Part shown: in pieces, positions 42,580 to 50,308 of the stretch
Layout: each line of letters starts with the position of its first letter
Position numbering within the stretch: the stretch's first letter is position 1
Source: DATHAP01 sp963762865
GTDB lineage: Bacteria; Actinomycetota; Actinomycetes; JACCUZ01
Reading direction: 5' to 3'
NCBI GenBank assembly: GCA_963762865.1
Contig: CAVXNC010000017.1
Span: 67,015-131,014 of the forward strand
Length of the DNA: 64,000 nucleotides
Notes under the pieces: generated by a model
What the model was told of the DNA's origin: nothing
The model's input: only the letters and a program-made list of their open reading frames with translations
Databases searched by the model: none
Made by a program: the position numbers and the translations under genes

Positions 42580-43887
42580 ATGACCTCTGCCGAGGAGGTC
42601 CGGCGCGCCGTCGCCGACGCGCACCGTCGCGAGTGGGGCTTCGTCCTCGCCGCGACGGCGCGCGTCGCGGGCAGCATCGACGTCGCGGAGGAGTGCGTGC
42701 AGGACGCGTACGGTGCCGCGCTGGACGCCTGGCTGCGCGACGGCATCCCGAGCTCGCCCGGTGCCTGGCTGACGACCACCGCGCGCCGGCGTGCCCTCGA
42801 CGTGCTGCGACGCGACCAGACGCTGCGGCGCAAGCTGCCGCTGCTAGTGGAGCCGGTCGACACGTTCGACATGGGGCCGGCCCCCGGCGAGGACGAGCCC
42901 GAGGCCATCCCGGACGACCGGCTCCGCCTGGTCTTCACCTGCTGTCACCCCGCCCTGTCGCGCGAGGCGCAGGTGGCGCTCACCCTGCGGCTGGTCTGCG
43001 GGCTGTCGACGGACGAGATCGCGCGAGCGTTCCTCGTGCCGGAGGCCACCATGGCAGCCCGGGTGACCCGGGCGAAGAAGAAGATCGCCGCAGCCCGCAT
43101 CCCCTACCGGGTGCCGGAGCAGGCCGACCTCCCCGAGCGGCTGGACGCCGTCCTGACCGTCGTGCACCTGGTCTTCACGACCGGCCACGTCGCACCGACC
43201 GGCGACGACCTCGTGCGTCCGGACCTCGTCGAGCGCGCCGTCGACCTTGCCCGGGTGCTCCGGACCTTGATGCCGGACGAGCGAGAGGTGGCCGGGCTGC
43301 TCGCCCTGATGCTGCTGACCGACGCGCGGCGAGCGGCGCGGACCGGGCCCGACGGCGGGCTCGTCCTTCTGGAGGACCAGGACCGAGCGCGGTGGGACCC
43401 GGTCCGGCTGACCGAGGGGGTCGCGCTGGCCCGGGAGTCGGCTCACGGCCGGCCGGGTCGCTTCGTGCTGCAGGCCGCCGTGGCTGCCGAGCACGGCCGC
43501 GCCCGGACGTACGACGAGACCGACTGGCAGCGGATCCTCGACCTCTACGACGCGATGCTCACGGTCTGGCCGAGCCCCGTCGTCGCCCTCAACCGGGTGG
43601 TCGCGGTGCTGATGGTGCACGGCCCGGAGACAGCGCTCGCCGACCTGACGGTGGTGGCGGAGGACCCGCGGATGACCGGCTATCGCTACCTCGCGTCGAC
43701 CCGGGCCGACCTGCTGCGCCGCCTCGGCCGTCACGCGGAGGCGGCCGCGGCGTACCGGGAGGCGATCGCGGCCGCGGACAACGCCGCCGAGCGCGCCTTC
43801 CTGACCGGCCGGCTCGCCGAGGTCAGCCCGCCACGGCGCGAGCCGGACGGGACGCAGAGCGCAGCAGGGACGTCAGCGCCGCGCTGA
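42580..43887 (+). CDS. ECF42-group RNA polymerase sigma factor with C-terminal TPR-like domain
   Basis: 435 residues. Regions 2 and 4 occupy about 1-175: REWGFVLAATARVAGSIDVA then EECVQDAYGAALDAWLRDG, and REAQVALTLRLVCGLSTDEI then ARAFLVPEATMAARVTRAKK. The extension of about 200 residues (DUF6596/TPR-like, ERLDAVLTVVHLVFTTGHVA, YDAMLTVWPSPVVALNRVVA) is the hallmark of ECF41/42-like sigma factors and replaces an anti-sigma factor. It is encoded right after its presumed target, the DGPF gene. Confidence 0.92.
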   Translation: MTSAEEVRRAVADAHRREWGFVLAATARVAGSIDVAEECVQDAYGAALDAWLRDGIPSSPGAWLTTTARRRALDVLRRDQTLRRKLPLLVEPVDTFDMGPAPGEDEPEAIPDDRLRLVFTCCHPALSREAQVALTLRLVCGLSTDEIARAFLVPEATMAARVTRAKKKIAAARIPYRVPEQADLPERLDAVLTVVHLVFTTGHVAPTGDDLVRPDLVERAVDLARVLRTLMPDEREVAGLLALMLLTDARRAARTGPDGGLVLLEDQDRARWDPVRLTEGVALARESAHGRPGRFVLQAAVAAEHGRARTYDETDWQRILDLYDAMLTVWPSPVVALNRVVAVLMVHGPETALADLTVVAEDPRMTGYRYLASTRADLLRRLGRHAEAAAAYREAIAAADNAAERAFLTGRLAEVSPPRREPDGTQSAAGTSAPR

Positions 43888-44278
43888 AGAGCCCGGCGCA
43901 GGCGATCTCGATCGGCAGCCGATGGGAGGCCTCCGGCTGGATCGCGGAGTGTGCCCGGTCCAGCCAGCGCGGGAAGGGCGACCGGCCCAGGAACTGGTTG
44001 CTCGGCTTGTCCATGTCGGGCAGGCAGGCGCCGAAGATGCCAGCCAGGACGCGCAGCCGCAGGTGCGACGGCGTCTCCCGGGTGATGACCCCGATCATGG
44101 CCAGGCCGAGCAGCCCGTCGGGCACCGCGATCTTCATCAGGTGCTCCTCGGGCAGCCCGAAGTGCGGCAGCGAGTCGAGCACGAAGTGCGAGGCGAAGCC
44201 ACGGCACGCGGCGCTGAGCGGGTCGCCGGACAGTGCTCCGATCACGGCACCGCTCAGGACGTGGTTGGTGATGAGCAC
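43823..44278 (-). CDS. Small membrane-associated hydrolase-like protein (DUF457-like)
   Basis: 151 residues from GTG 44278 (VLITNHVLSGAVIGALSGDP). The pattern ITNHVLSG...SHFVLDSLPHFG...DKPSNQFLG contains spaced His/Asp residues reminiscent of the YdjM/DUF457 family of membrane-bound metal-dependent hydrolases, with hydrophobic segments at about 4-25 and 55-75. The metal ligands cannot be assigned reliably. The C-terminus overlaps the end of the convergent ECF42 gene by 65 bases. It lies downstream of the CDF gene on the same strand. Confidence 0.55.
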   Translation of the reverse strand: MLITNHVLSGAVIGALSGDPLSAACRGFASHFVLDSLPHFGLPEEHLMKIAVPDGLLGLAMIGVITRETPSHLRLRVLAGIFGACLPDMDKPSNQFLGRSPFPRWLDRAHSAIQPEASHRLPIEIACAGLFSAALTSLLRSASRPARAVAG

Positions 44279-44300
44279 CTGCCCACCATCGCAGACCTCG

Positions 44301-45419
44301 TCAGTCCGGGGCCCCGGCTCGGTCGGGTCGGTGGTGCCCCGTGAGGTCGTGCGGGTGACCGGCCGGGTCGGCATGCACCAGCGCGGCGTGCAGCCGGGCG
44401 ACGTCATGGAGCAGCTGGTGCTCCGTCGCCTCGGCGACCTCGTGCGCCTGGACGAGCGTGAGGTGCGGGTCCACGACGATCTCGATCTCGGCGCGCAGCG
44501 TGTGCCCGATCCAGCGCAGCCGTACGTCGCCGACGTCGAGCACCCCGGGCGTGCGGCGTGCCGTGGCCTCGACGGTGTCGACCAGCTCCGGGTCGACGGC
44601 GTCCATCAGCCGCCGGTAGACGTCCCGGGCGGCGTCGCGGAGGACCGACAGCACGGCGACCGTGATGAGCAGGCCGATCAGCGGGTCGGCCTGCTCGAAG
44701 CCGAGGGCGACACCGGCCGCACCGAGGACGACCCCCAGGGAGGTGAAGCCGTCGGTGCGGGCGTGCAGCCCGTCGGCGACCAGCGCCGCAGACCCGATCC
44801 GCCTGCCCACGGTGATCCGGTAGCGGGCGACCGCCTCGTTGCCGACGAACCCGACCAGCCCGGCGACCGCGACGATCCAGAGGTGGTCGATGTCCTGCGG
44901 GTCGGCCAGCCGGCGGACCGCCTCCACCGCGGCCACGACCGCGGACGCCGCGATGAAGAGCACGACCACGATCCCGGCCAGGTCCTCCGCGCGGCCGAAG
45001 CCGTAGGTGTAGCGCCGGGTCGCCGCGCGTCGGCCGAGCGTGAAGGCGACGGCGATCGGCAGGGCCGTCAGGGCGTCCGCGAAGTTGTGGATCGTGTCGA
45101 CGAGCAGCGCGACCGAGCCGCTCACCGCGACGACGGCCAGCTGCACCAGCGCCGTCACCATCAGGGCGAGGAAGGACAGCAGCAGCGCGCGCATCCCGGC
45201 CCGGCTGGACTCCAGCTCGCTGTCCATCGCGACGGCCGCGTCGTGGCTGTGCGGTGCGACCAGGTGCCGGAGCCGGCCGAGCAGGCCGCCGGGCTCGTCG
45301 TGGTCGTGGTCGTCGTGGGCGTGCGCGTGGTCGTCGTGCCCGTGGTCGTGCCCGTGGTCGTCGGGCGGGTCCGCGACGTGCGGGTGCGGGTGCCCCGGCT
45401 CGTCGTGCGGGTGGGTCAC
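44301..45419 (-). CDS. Cation diffusion facilitator (CDF) metal exporter with His-rich N-terminus
   Basis: 372 residues from GTG 45419, which overlaps the DinB gene stop (GTGA). Residues 1-50 are Asp/His repeats (HVADPPDDHGHDHGHDDHAH) that can buffer Zn2+, Co2+ or Ni2+. Six transmembrane helices follow. The transport-site motifs are SVALLVDTIHNFADALTALP (TM2) and AALVADGLHARTDGFTSLGV (TM5, H-x-x-x-D). A cytoplasmic C-terminal domain is present (LRWIGHTLRAEIEIVVDPHL). It extrudes divalent metal in exchange for protons, by family. Confidence 0.92.
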   Translation of the reverse strand: MTHPHDEPGHPHPHVADPPDDHGHDHGHDDHAHAHDDHDHDEPGGLLGRLRHLVAPHSHDAAVAMDSELESSRAGMRALLLSFLALMVTALVQLAVVAVSGSVALLVDTIHNFADALTALPIAVAFTLGRRAATRRYTYGFGRAEDLAGIVVVLFIAASAVVAAVEAVRRLADPQDIDHLWIVAVAGLVGFVGNEAVARYRITVGRRIGSAALVADGLHARTDGFTSLGVVLGAAGVALGFEQADPLIGLLITVAVLSVLRDAARDVYRRLMDAVDPELVDTVEATARRTPGVLDVGDVRLRWIGHTLRAEIEIVVDPHLTLVQAHEVAEATEHQLLHDVARLHAALVHADPAGHPHDLTGHHRPDRAGAPD

Positions 45420-45958
45420 TGCGTCTCGCCCGTCGCACCCACGTCGTGCTCGTGATGGACCAGGTCGTGCAGGAAGTACTGCGCCAGCGTGGTGACCGTG
45501 AAGACCGACCCGTTGCTGCGCCGGCCTGACCGGTCGGCCTGGTCCGGGCGTACGGCCGCGAACCGCGCCGCGATCGCCTCGGCCTCCGCCGCGAGCTCGT
45601 CGGCCACCTGGCCGGGGTCCTGCTCGCCGTAGCGCTCCTCGACAGCCGTCACGTCCTGGTCCCAGTTCGCGAAGGCCGGGTCGTCGCGCTCCAGCATCAG
45701 CACGAGCCGCTCGTCGAAGAGGTGGCACACGTCGCGGACATGACAGGCGTACTCGAGCGGCGACCAGGTGCTCTCGTCCGGCCGGTCCCGCACGTCGGGG
45801 CGGGCAAGCACCGCCTGCCAGCGCGGCACGCTGGCCCGGACCCGCGGTGCCACGTCCGCCAGTGAGACGTCCCCGGCGGTCATCCCGCACTCGGGACAGG
45901 GCTCGCGGAGGACCCAGGTCCAGTCCTTGGTGTCCGGGACTATCGCCACGTCGGGCAC
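45416..45958 (-). CDS. DinB-superfamily protein
   Basis: 180 residues from GTG 45958. The DinB four-helix bundle metal site is suggested by WSPLEYACHVRDVCHLFDER (H and H-x-x-x-E type) and LAQYFLHDLVHHEHDVGA (late His cluster). A CxxC (PCPECG) near the N-terminus is extra. Actinobacterial DinB-like proteins include mycothiol-dependent transferases, so thiol conjugation or detoxification is a reasonable guess. It is translationally coupled to the downstream CDF transporter and 12 bases from the divergent SGNH hydrolase. Confidence 0.82.
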   Translation of the reverse strand: MPDVAIVPDTKDWTWVLREPCPECGMTAGDVSLADVAPRVRASVPRWQAVLARPDVRDRPDESTWSPLEYACHVRDVCHLFDERLVLMLERDDPAFANWDQDVTAVEERYGEQDPGQVADELAAEAEAIAARFAAVRPDQADRSGRRSNGSVFTVTTLAQYFLHDLVHHEHDVGATGETQ

Positions 45959-45969
45959 GATACGCAGTC

Positions 45970-46794
45970 GTGAGCACCGACCGGGCGATCCGCACGATGG
46001 TGGCGACGGGCGACTCGTTCACCGAAGGACTCGAGGACGACCTCGGCCCCGGCGGGCGGCACCTCGGCTGGGCCGACCGCGTCGCGGCGGCGCTGGCGAC
46101 TGCTGCCGCGCCGGACGGCATCCGCTACGCCAACCTCGCCGTCCGCGGCCGGCTGCTCGACCAGGTCGTCGACGAGCAGCTGCCGGTCGCGCTCGACCTG
46201 CGGCCGGACCTGGTGACCTTCCACGCCGGCCCCAACGACGTGCTGCGGCCGCGCACCGACGTCGCCGCGGTCCTGCGCCGCTACGACCGCGCGGTCGGTC
46301 TGCTCCGCGACGCCGGCGTGCCGACCGTGCTCTTCACGGTCATCGAGCGAGCGGGCGGCACCGGGCGAACGGCGCAACGACTGGCCTCCCGCTTCGCCGC
46401 CTTCAACGACGGCGTCCGCGACGTCGCCGAGCGGCATGGTGCCCTGCTGGTCGACCAGGGCGCGGTGGCCGCCCTGCAGGACCGGCGCCTCTGGCACGAG
46501 GACCGGCTGCACCTGGCGCCTGCCGGCCACGAGCGGGTGGCCGCCGCCGTCCTGCACCGGCTCGGCGTCACCAGTCCCGACCTGCTGGGCGGCGACGCCG
46601 GGTGGTGGGAGGTCCCGCTCGACATCGCCCCGCGCCGCCCGCGCAGCCACGACGTCGTGCAGGACGTCCGGTGGGTACGTCGCTACCTCCTGCCCTGGGT
46701 GAGCCGCCGCCTGCGTGGCGTGTCGAGCGGCGACGGCCTGGCGCCCAAGCACGTCGAGCTGGTCGACGTGGTGCCCCGGCCACGGGGAGACTGA
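45970..46794 (+). CDS. SGNH/GDSL-type hydrolase
   Basis: 274 residues from GTG 45970; ATG 45997 is also possible. The catalytic blocks are clear: block I VATGDSFTEGLEDD (Ser), block II ANLAVRGRLLDQ (Gly), block III VTFHAGPNDVLR (Asn) and block V HEDRLHLAPAGHERV (Asp-x-x-His). No signal peptide. It is the ester/acetyl-hydrolase type found in many actinobacteria. Substrate not determinable. It is followed by a small membrane protein gene five bases after the stop, probably co-transcribed. Confidence 0.9.
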   Translation: MSTDRAIRTMVATGDSFTEGLEDDLGPGGRHLGWADRVAAALATAAAPDGIRYANLAVRGRLLDQVVDEQLPVALDLRPDLVTFHAGPNDVLRPRTDVAAVLRRYDRAVGLLRDAGVPTVLFTVIERAGGTGRTAQRLASRFAAFNDGVRDVAERHGALLVDQGAVAALQDRRLWHEDRLHLAPAGHERVAAAVLHRLGVTSPDLLGGDAGWWEVPLDIAPRRPRSHDVVQDVRWVRRYLLPWVSRRLRGVSSGDGLAPKHVELVDVVPRPRGD

Positions 46795-46798
46795 GCAG

Positions 46799-47260
46799 AT
46801 GCCGTCTCGACGCAGGTTCGACCCGCGCGGCTGGTCGGTCGGCCTGTGGGTCGTGATCCTCGTCGCGGCCGCCCTGGTCGGGTCGGTGACCGTCTCGGCC
46901 GCCACCCGCGACACCGACTGCTTCCCCGGCCGGCTCCGGGCCGCGCCCGGGACGGCGGCCCCGGGTGACACGGTGCGCATCACCGCGGCGGCCTTCCCGT
47001 GCGACCGGAGCTACCACCGCGGCGCGCTCTACGGGCTGCGGTTCCGCTCCGGGAGCTCGGCCGAGGTGATCGACCTCGGCAGCTTCCCGGTGGCCACCGA
47101 CGGCTCGTTCGAGGCCGAGGTCACCGTCCCGGAGATCGCCACTCCGGGCACCGGCGCGTTCATCGTCACCGGCTTCGACATCCGTGACGTGTTCGCCGAC
47201 CTGTGCGACGACGGCAGCAGCGGATGCGCGCCGTACACCGCGGGCATCAGGGTGACCTGA
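46799..47260 (+). CDS. Small membrane-anchored secreted protein
   Basis: 153 residues. An N-terminal transmembrane anchor (about 13-34, SVGLWVVILVAAALVGSVTV) is followed by an outer beta-rich domain with four cysteines (DTDCFPGR, AFPCDRSYH, ADLCDDGSSGCAPY) that could form two disulphides. It is similar in style to Ig-like or carboxypeptidase-regulatory folds, but I do not recognise the family. It probably shares a transcript with the SGNH hydrolase. Confidence 0.6.
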   Translation: MPSRRRFDPRGWSVGLWVVILVAAALVGSVTVSAATRDTDCFPGRLRAAPGTAAPGDTVRITAAAFPCDRSYHRGALYGLRFRSGSSAEVIDLGSFPVATDGSFEAEVTVPEIATPGTGAFIVTGFDIRDVFADLCDDGSSGCAPYTAGIRVT

Positions 47261-47269
47261 CCGCCGGAC

Positions 47270-47647
47270 TCAGCCCTGCGGGATGCGGATCTCCCGGCCC
47301 CTCAGCCGCGCGATGTCGATGACCACGGCCTCCGGGAGCGGGTTGCGGGCGGTGAAGCGGATCGTGCCCTTGGAGAGCTTGAAGCCCTCGAGCCGGTCCG
47401 CGACGGCGGCCACCACGGCCGGGCTGAAGGGGAAGACGCTGAGATGGTCGGCGGCGGCCCGGAAGCCGAGCAGTGGCTTGCCGTCCAGCAGCAGCGCGGC
47501 GAGGCCGTAGCTGGTGCCCTCCGTCGTGCCGGGGACGGACCGGGTCGCGATGCCGCGCACCCGGTCGAGCGCCTCGCGGTCGGCCGCCCGCAGCGTGCCG
47601 AGGTACGCCGTCAGAGGCCCGTCCGGCCCGGTCGACCCGGCCGTCAC
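47270..47647 (-). CDS. DUF1801 (YdhG/Fra-like) protein
   Basis: 125 residues. GTG 47647 overlaps the end of the GH3 gene region (TCA at 47644), so it is coupled in the other order: the GH3 gene lies upstream on the same strand. Blocks RVRGIATRSVPGTTEGTSYG, LAALLLDGKPLLGFRAAADH, LSVFPFSPAVVAAVADRLEG and SKGTIRFTARNPLPEAVVID define the DUF1801 fold, related to the frataxin-like Bacillus Fra iron chaperone, although most members are uncharacterised. Confidence 0.82.
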   Translation of the reverse strand: MTAGSTGPDGPLTAYLGTLRAADREALDRVRGIATRSVPGTTEGTSYGLAALLLDGKPLLGFRAAADHLSVFPFSPAVVAAVADRLEGFKLSKGTIRFTARNPLPEAVVIDIARLRGREIRIPQG

Positions 47648-48966
47648 GACGCCTCTGCCGCGAGTCGCTGCTGGTAGATCCGCAGCGCTTCCACCCGGGT
47701 AGCCGCCTCGGTCAGCCGCTCCTCGGGGATCCGGCCGCTCCGCACCGCCCCGAGCACCGCGCGCCGGGCCCGCATCGGCTTGGGCGAGTTGAGCACCAGG
47801 TCGTTGCCTGCGAGCAGCGAGCGGATCGCGCCCTCGGCGACCCCGTACTTGCCGAAGACCGGCCCCATGCCCTGCGAGTCGGTGATCGCGACCCCCTGGA
47901 AGCCCAGGTCGTCGCGGAGCACCCGGGTGATGACCGCCTCGCTCAGCGACGCCGGCATGCCCTTCTCGACCGACGGGACCGCGACGTGGCCGGTCATCAC
48001 GACCGGCGCGCCGGCGTCGACCGCCGCGCGGAAGGTCACCAGGTCGGTGCGGTCCAGCAGGTCGAGCGGCTTGGGCTGCACCGGCAGCGAGTGGTGGCTG
48101 TCGCCGGTCACCGTCCCGAGCCCGGGGAAGTGCTTCACGGCCGGGACGAGGCCGGCGGCCAGGTAGCCACGGATCGTCGCGACGACCATCCTCGCCGCGA
48201 CCTTGCGGTCGGAGGAGTAGGTGCGCGACCCCATGACCGACGTCCCGTCCGGGTCGACGTCGGCGACCGGCGCCAGCACCATCGTCACGCCCAGGCCACG
48301 CAGCGTCCGTCCGTTTGCCAGGGCAACCTTCCGGGCGTACGCCGCACTGCCGCTCTGACCGATCGACTGCGCCGACGGGACGACGTCGACGCCCTCCTTG
48401 AGGCGCTGCACGACGCCGCCCTCCTGGTCCATCGACACGAGGAGCGGCAGGCCGTCGGGCCCGTCACCGTTGCGGTGCAGGACGCGGGCGAGACGGCGGA
48501 CCTGGTCCGCGTTGCCGATGACCTCCGGGCGGAGGAAGAAGCCGCCGAAGGGGTGCCCGGCGGCGACCTCGGCGGGGGAGTCGACGCCGTGCATCAGCTG
48601 GTTCTGCGCCGCCTCTGCGGCCGTGGGTGCCTCGCCGTCGTAGCCCCAGAAGCCGGGCATCAGGACCGTGGCGACCCGGTCGGCGTCGGACATGCCGTCG
48701 ACCAGGTCGCGGGCCCGGGCGATCTCGCCCTCGGTGGGGCCCCAGCCGGAGGGGGTGTCCGGGTCGACCGAGGGACTCTCGGACGCGCCGTCGGGCGACG
48801 CTGCCGGGCTCGGGCCGCCGCCCGCGGCGCGGGGACCCGGCGCGCCGTCGTCGCCGGAGAGCAGCCCACAGCCGCTCAGGGCGAGGGCGAGGACGGGGAC
48901 CAGGAGGAGATGAGTGGTCCGGGCACGGGGGCGCGACCGGAGGGAGGTCGTCGGGCTGCGAGGCAT
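47644..48966 (-). CDS. GH3-family beta-N-acetylhexosaminidase-like lipoprotein (NagZ type)
   Basis: 440 residues from ATG 48966, with GGGAGG nine bases upstream. Lipoprotein signal with lipobox LALSGC. Pro/Ser-rich spacer to about 75. The GH3 N-terminal barrel follows: PLLVSMDQEGGVVQRLKEGV, the hallmark KHFPGLGTVTGDSHHSLPV (substrate loop with the Asp-x-His dyad, but Leu replaces the usual His in KHFPGHG) and GVAITDSQGMGPVFGK, containing the nucleophile Asp. It lacks the second GH3 domain, as NagZ does. It would trim GlcNAc residues from peptidoglycan outside the membrane. Confidence 0.85.
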   Translation of the reverse strand: MPRSPTTSLRSRPRARTTHLLLVPVLALALSGCGLLSGDDGAPGPRAAGGGPSPAASPDGASESPSVDPDTPSGWGPTEGEIARARDLVDGMSDADRVATVLMPGFWGYDGEAPTAAEAAQNQLMHGVDSPAEVAAGHPFGGFFLRPEVIGNADQVRRLARVLHRNGDGPDGLPLLVSMDQEGGVVQRLKEGVDVVPSAQSIGQSGSAAYARKVALANGRTLRGLGVTMVLAPVADVDPDGTSVMGSRTYSSDRKVAARMVVATIRGYLAAGLVPAVKHFPGLGTVTGDSHHSLPVQPKPLDLLDRTDLVTFRAAVDAGAPVVMTGHVAVPSVEKGMPASLSEAVITRVLRDDLGFQGVAITDSQGMGPVFGKYGVAEGAIRSLLAGNDLVLNSPKPMRARRAVLGAVRSGRIPEERLTEAATRVEALRIYQQRLAAEAS

Positions 48967-49020
48967 CGCGGCCATCCTCCCATCGGGCTCACCGTGCCGC
49001 GCCGACCGTAGGCTCGGCCG

Positions 49021-49293
49021 GTGCCCGGACCGTCCAGCAGCCCCGAGCCCGAGCCGGTGCCGCAGCGGCTGCCGCTGGCCGACCGGGCGCTGACCGAGCC
49101 GCACCCGGACCGGCTCGCGCCGGACCACCCTGGCCGCGACGCGGTCCTCGCCGCGCACGCGACGGCGCTCGAGCGTGGGGATGCCGGCTACCTCGACCCG
49201 GCCAGCGGGCTGTTCGTCCTGACGGCCGGCTTCCTGGCCGACCGCGGCACCTGTTGCGGCCGTGGTTGCCGGCACTGCCCCTACCTGTCCTAG
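49021..49293 (+). CDS. DUF5522 small Cys-rich protein
   Basis: 90 residues from GTG 49021. The conserved part is RDAVLAAHATALERGDAGYL then DPASGLFVLTAGFLADRGTC and a terminal CCGRGCRHCPYLS. The C-terminal C-C-x(2)-C-x(2)-C cluster is typical of DUF5522 and likely binds metal. Function unknown. It is divergent from the GH3 gene. No gene follows on the + strand for more than 2 kb. Confidence 0.8.
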   Translation: MPGPSSSPEPEPVPQRLPLADRALTEPHPDRLAPDHPGRDAVLAAHATALERGDAGYLDPASGLFVLTAGFLADRGTCCGRGCRHCPYLS

Positions 49294-49347
49294 CCGGTCT
49301 CCAGGCCACCGACGGCGTCCACATCGTGAGATTGCCGTCCACCTGCC

Positions 49348-49444
49348 TGTGGATCCACCGGTGGATGAACGCGGGGTGACCGGTGGACAACGGGGTCCGG
49401 TCGGGGGACAACCCGTCCCCACCTGTGGAGATCCCTGTGGACCC
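49348..49444. promoter_or_regulatory. Cluster of DnaA-box-like sequences and a 14-bp palindrome
   Basis: In about 100 bases: TGTGGATCC (49348), the palindrome ATCCACCGGTGGAT (49353-49366), GGTGGACAA (49382, one mismatch to the reverse of TTGTCCACA), TGTGGAGAT (49424) and TGTGGACCC (49436). A GGGGAC/GTCCCC hairpin lies between them. No replication gene is near. This part of the interval 49294-49620 has no coding sequence that I can support. Confidence 0.35.
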
Positions 49445-49476
49445 GAAAACTCCCCGAATTTGCTTGCCGATAGGCC

Positions 49477-49506
49477 TTGTGGGGGTCGGCGTCCGGGCAC
49501 TAGAAA
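49477..49506 (+). promoter_or_regulatory. Weak candidate promoter for the hairpin array
   Basis: TTGTGG (49477-49482), 18 bases, TAGAAA (49501-49506). Four of six matches to -10 and a modest -35. It is in the only A/T-richer stretch before the array and on the strand that yields GNRA loops and a terminator. Confidence 0.25.
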
Positions 49507-49628
49507 TTGCCTCACGTCACCGGCAACGGGGACCGGCCCGGGGGAGACCTCGGGGCGTCGGGAGCAGCGGGAGACCGCGGCTACCGGCGGGTTCTCGTGA
49601 AAGGTGACTGGTTCCGCGGAGTGGACGG

Positions 49629-50208
49629 CCGAGCGATCGGTCGCCCGGCCCACGGGACCGTGCCACGAGGCGACCTGCCGAGCAATCGGGAGGCATCGGG
49701 CGAGGCACACGTGACCGGAGGCGCGCCGACCGAGCAATCGGACGATGAGCGGACCGGTCGCGCAGCTCCGAGGCGCACCGGCTGAGCGATCAGCGGGAGA
49801 GCGGGCGGGGCGAGTCCTGGAGCGCACCGGCCGAGCAATCGGTCGGAGAGCGGACGGGGCGACGTCCTGAGACGCACCGACCGAGCAATCGGACGGGAAG
49901 CGGGCAGGGCGGTCTCGAGGCGCACCGGCCGAGCGATCGGCAGGAGAGCGGACGGGACACCGACTCGACAGCTGAGCCGGCCGAGCAATCGGACGGGGAG
50001 GCGACTGAGACGGACGGCGTGGCGCAGCGCACCGGCCGAGCAATCGGCGGGAGAGCGGACGACACGTCAGCGTGGCGCAGCGCGCCGGCCGAGCAATCGG
50101 GCGGAGAGCGGGCGGCACGCACGCCGCGCAGCGCGGTCCGGCCGAGCGATCGGCCGGAGAAGCGAGCCCGGCGGATGTCCGGTGACGCCGAGCGCCGAGC
50201 AATCGGCG
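49629..50208 (+). repeat. Array of 12 short hairpins with GNRA-type loops, about 51-bp period
   Basis: The core GAGC(A/G)ATCGG, or its variant GAGCGATCAG, begins at 49631, 49680, 49732, 49784, 49833, 49883, 49931, 49983, 50038, 50091, 50144 and 50197 (spacing 48-55). Each core folds as CCGA-loop-TCGG, and most extend to 8 bp (CCG-n-CCGA / TCGG-n-CGG), the best being 50139-50158. Loops are GCAA (8 copies) or GCGA (4 copies), both GNRA on the + strand. The copy at 49784 reads GCTGA-GCGA-TCAGC, a compensatory pair change. Linkers are purine-rich (gagagcggacgg-like) and less conserved. Open frames through it drift between frames, so it is not protein-coding. Confidence 0.85.
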
Positions 50209-50230
50209 GTCGGCGACACAGGACTGGCGG

Positions 50231-50259
50231 AGCCCCTCCAACTCATGCGTGGAGGGGCT
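50231..50259 (+). terminator. Rho-independent-type terminator after the hairpin array
   Basis: agcccctcca (50231-50240), nine-base loop, tggaggggct (50250-50259): 10 bp perfect, followed on the + strand by ttcgtc. It has T's only on the + strand side, so it points rightward. It is not positioned for the minus-strand aldo/keto reductase, which ends at 50309, unless used bidirectionally. Confidence 0.75.
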
Positions 50260-50308
50260 TTCGTCATTCCTGGGCGTTCTCCGTCCTGGCTTTCCTTGCC
50301 CCTGGGCC

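Larger units (their letters stand above)
49512..50262 (+). ncRNA. Candidate structured RNA spanning the hairpin array
   Basis: Inferred transcript from the weak promoter near 49477-49506, through the 12 GNRA-loop hairpins, to the terminator at 50231-50259. The evidence is strand-consistent loop identity, one covarying stem and a terminator not otherwise needed by a + strand gene within 900 bases, although read-through from the DUF5522 gene is possible. No known RNA family is recognised. Confidence 0.35.

Noticed and set aside
42633..45455. 940-residue + strand open frame
   Set aside because: Out-of-frame with the ECF42 gene, then antisense to the CDF gene; no recognisable domain.
49348..49444. 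Chromosomal origin of replication
   Set aside because: The boxes are imperfect and few, with no dnaA, dnaN, recF or gyrB nearby.
49629..50208. CRISPR array
   Set aside because: The conserved part is only 10-16 bases, linkers are not unique spacers but related purine-rich sequence, and no cas genes are present.
49581..50241. Open frames across the hairpin array (repeated IARPV, DRLLGR, DCSVGA peptides)
   Set aside because: The same repeat unit is read in all frames in turn because unit lengths vary (48-55). This is a by-product of G/C-rich repeats, not a conserved protein.
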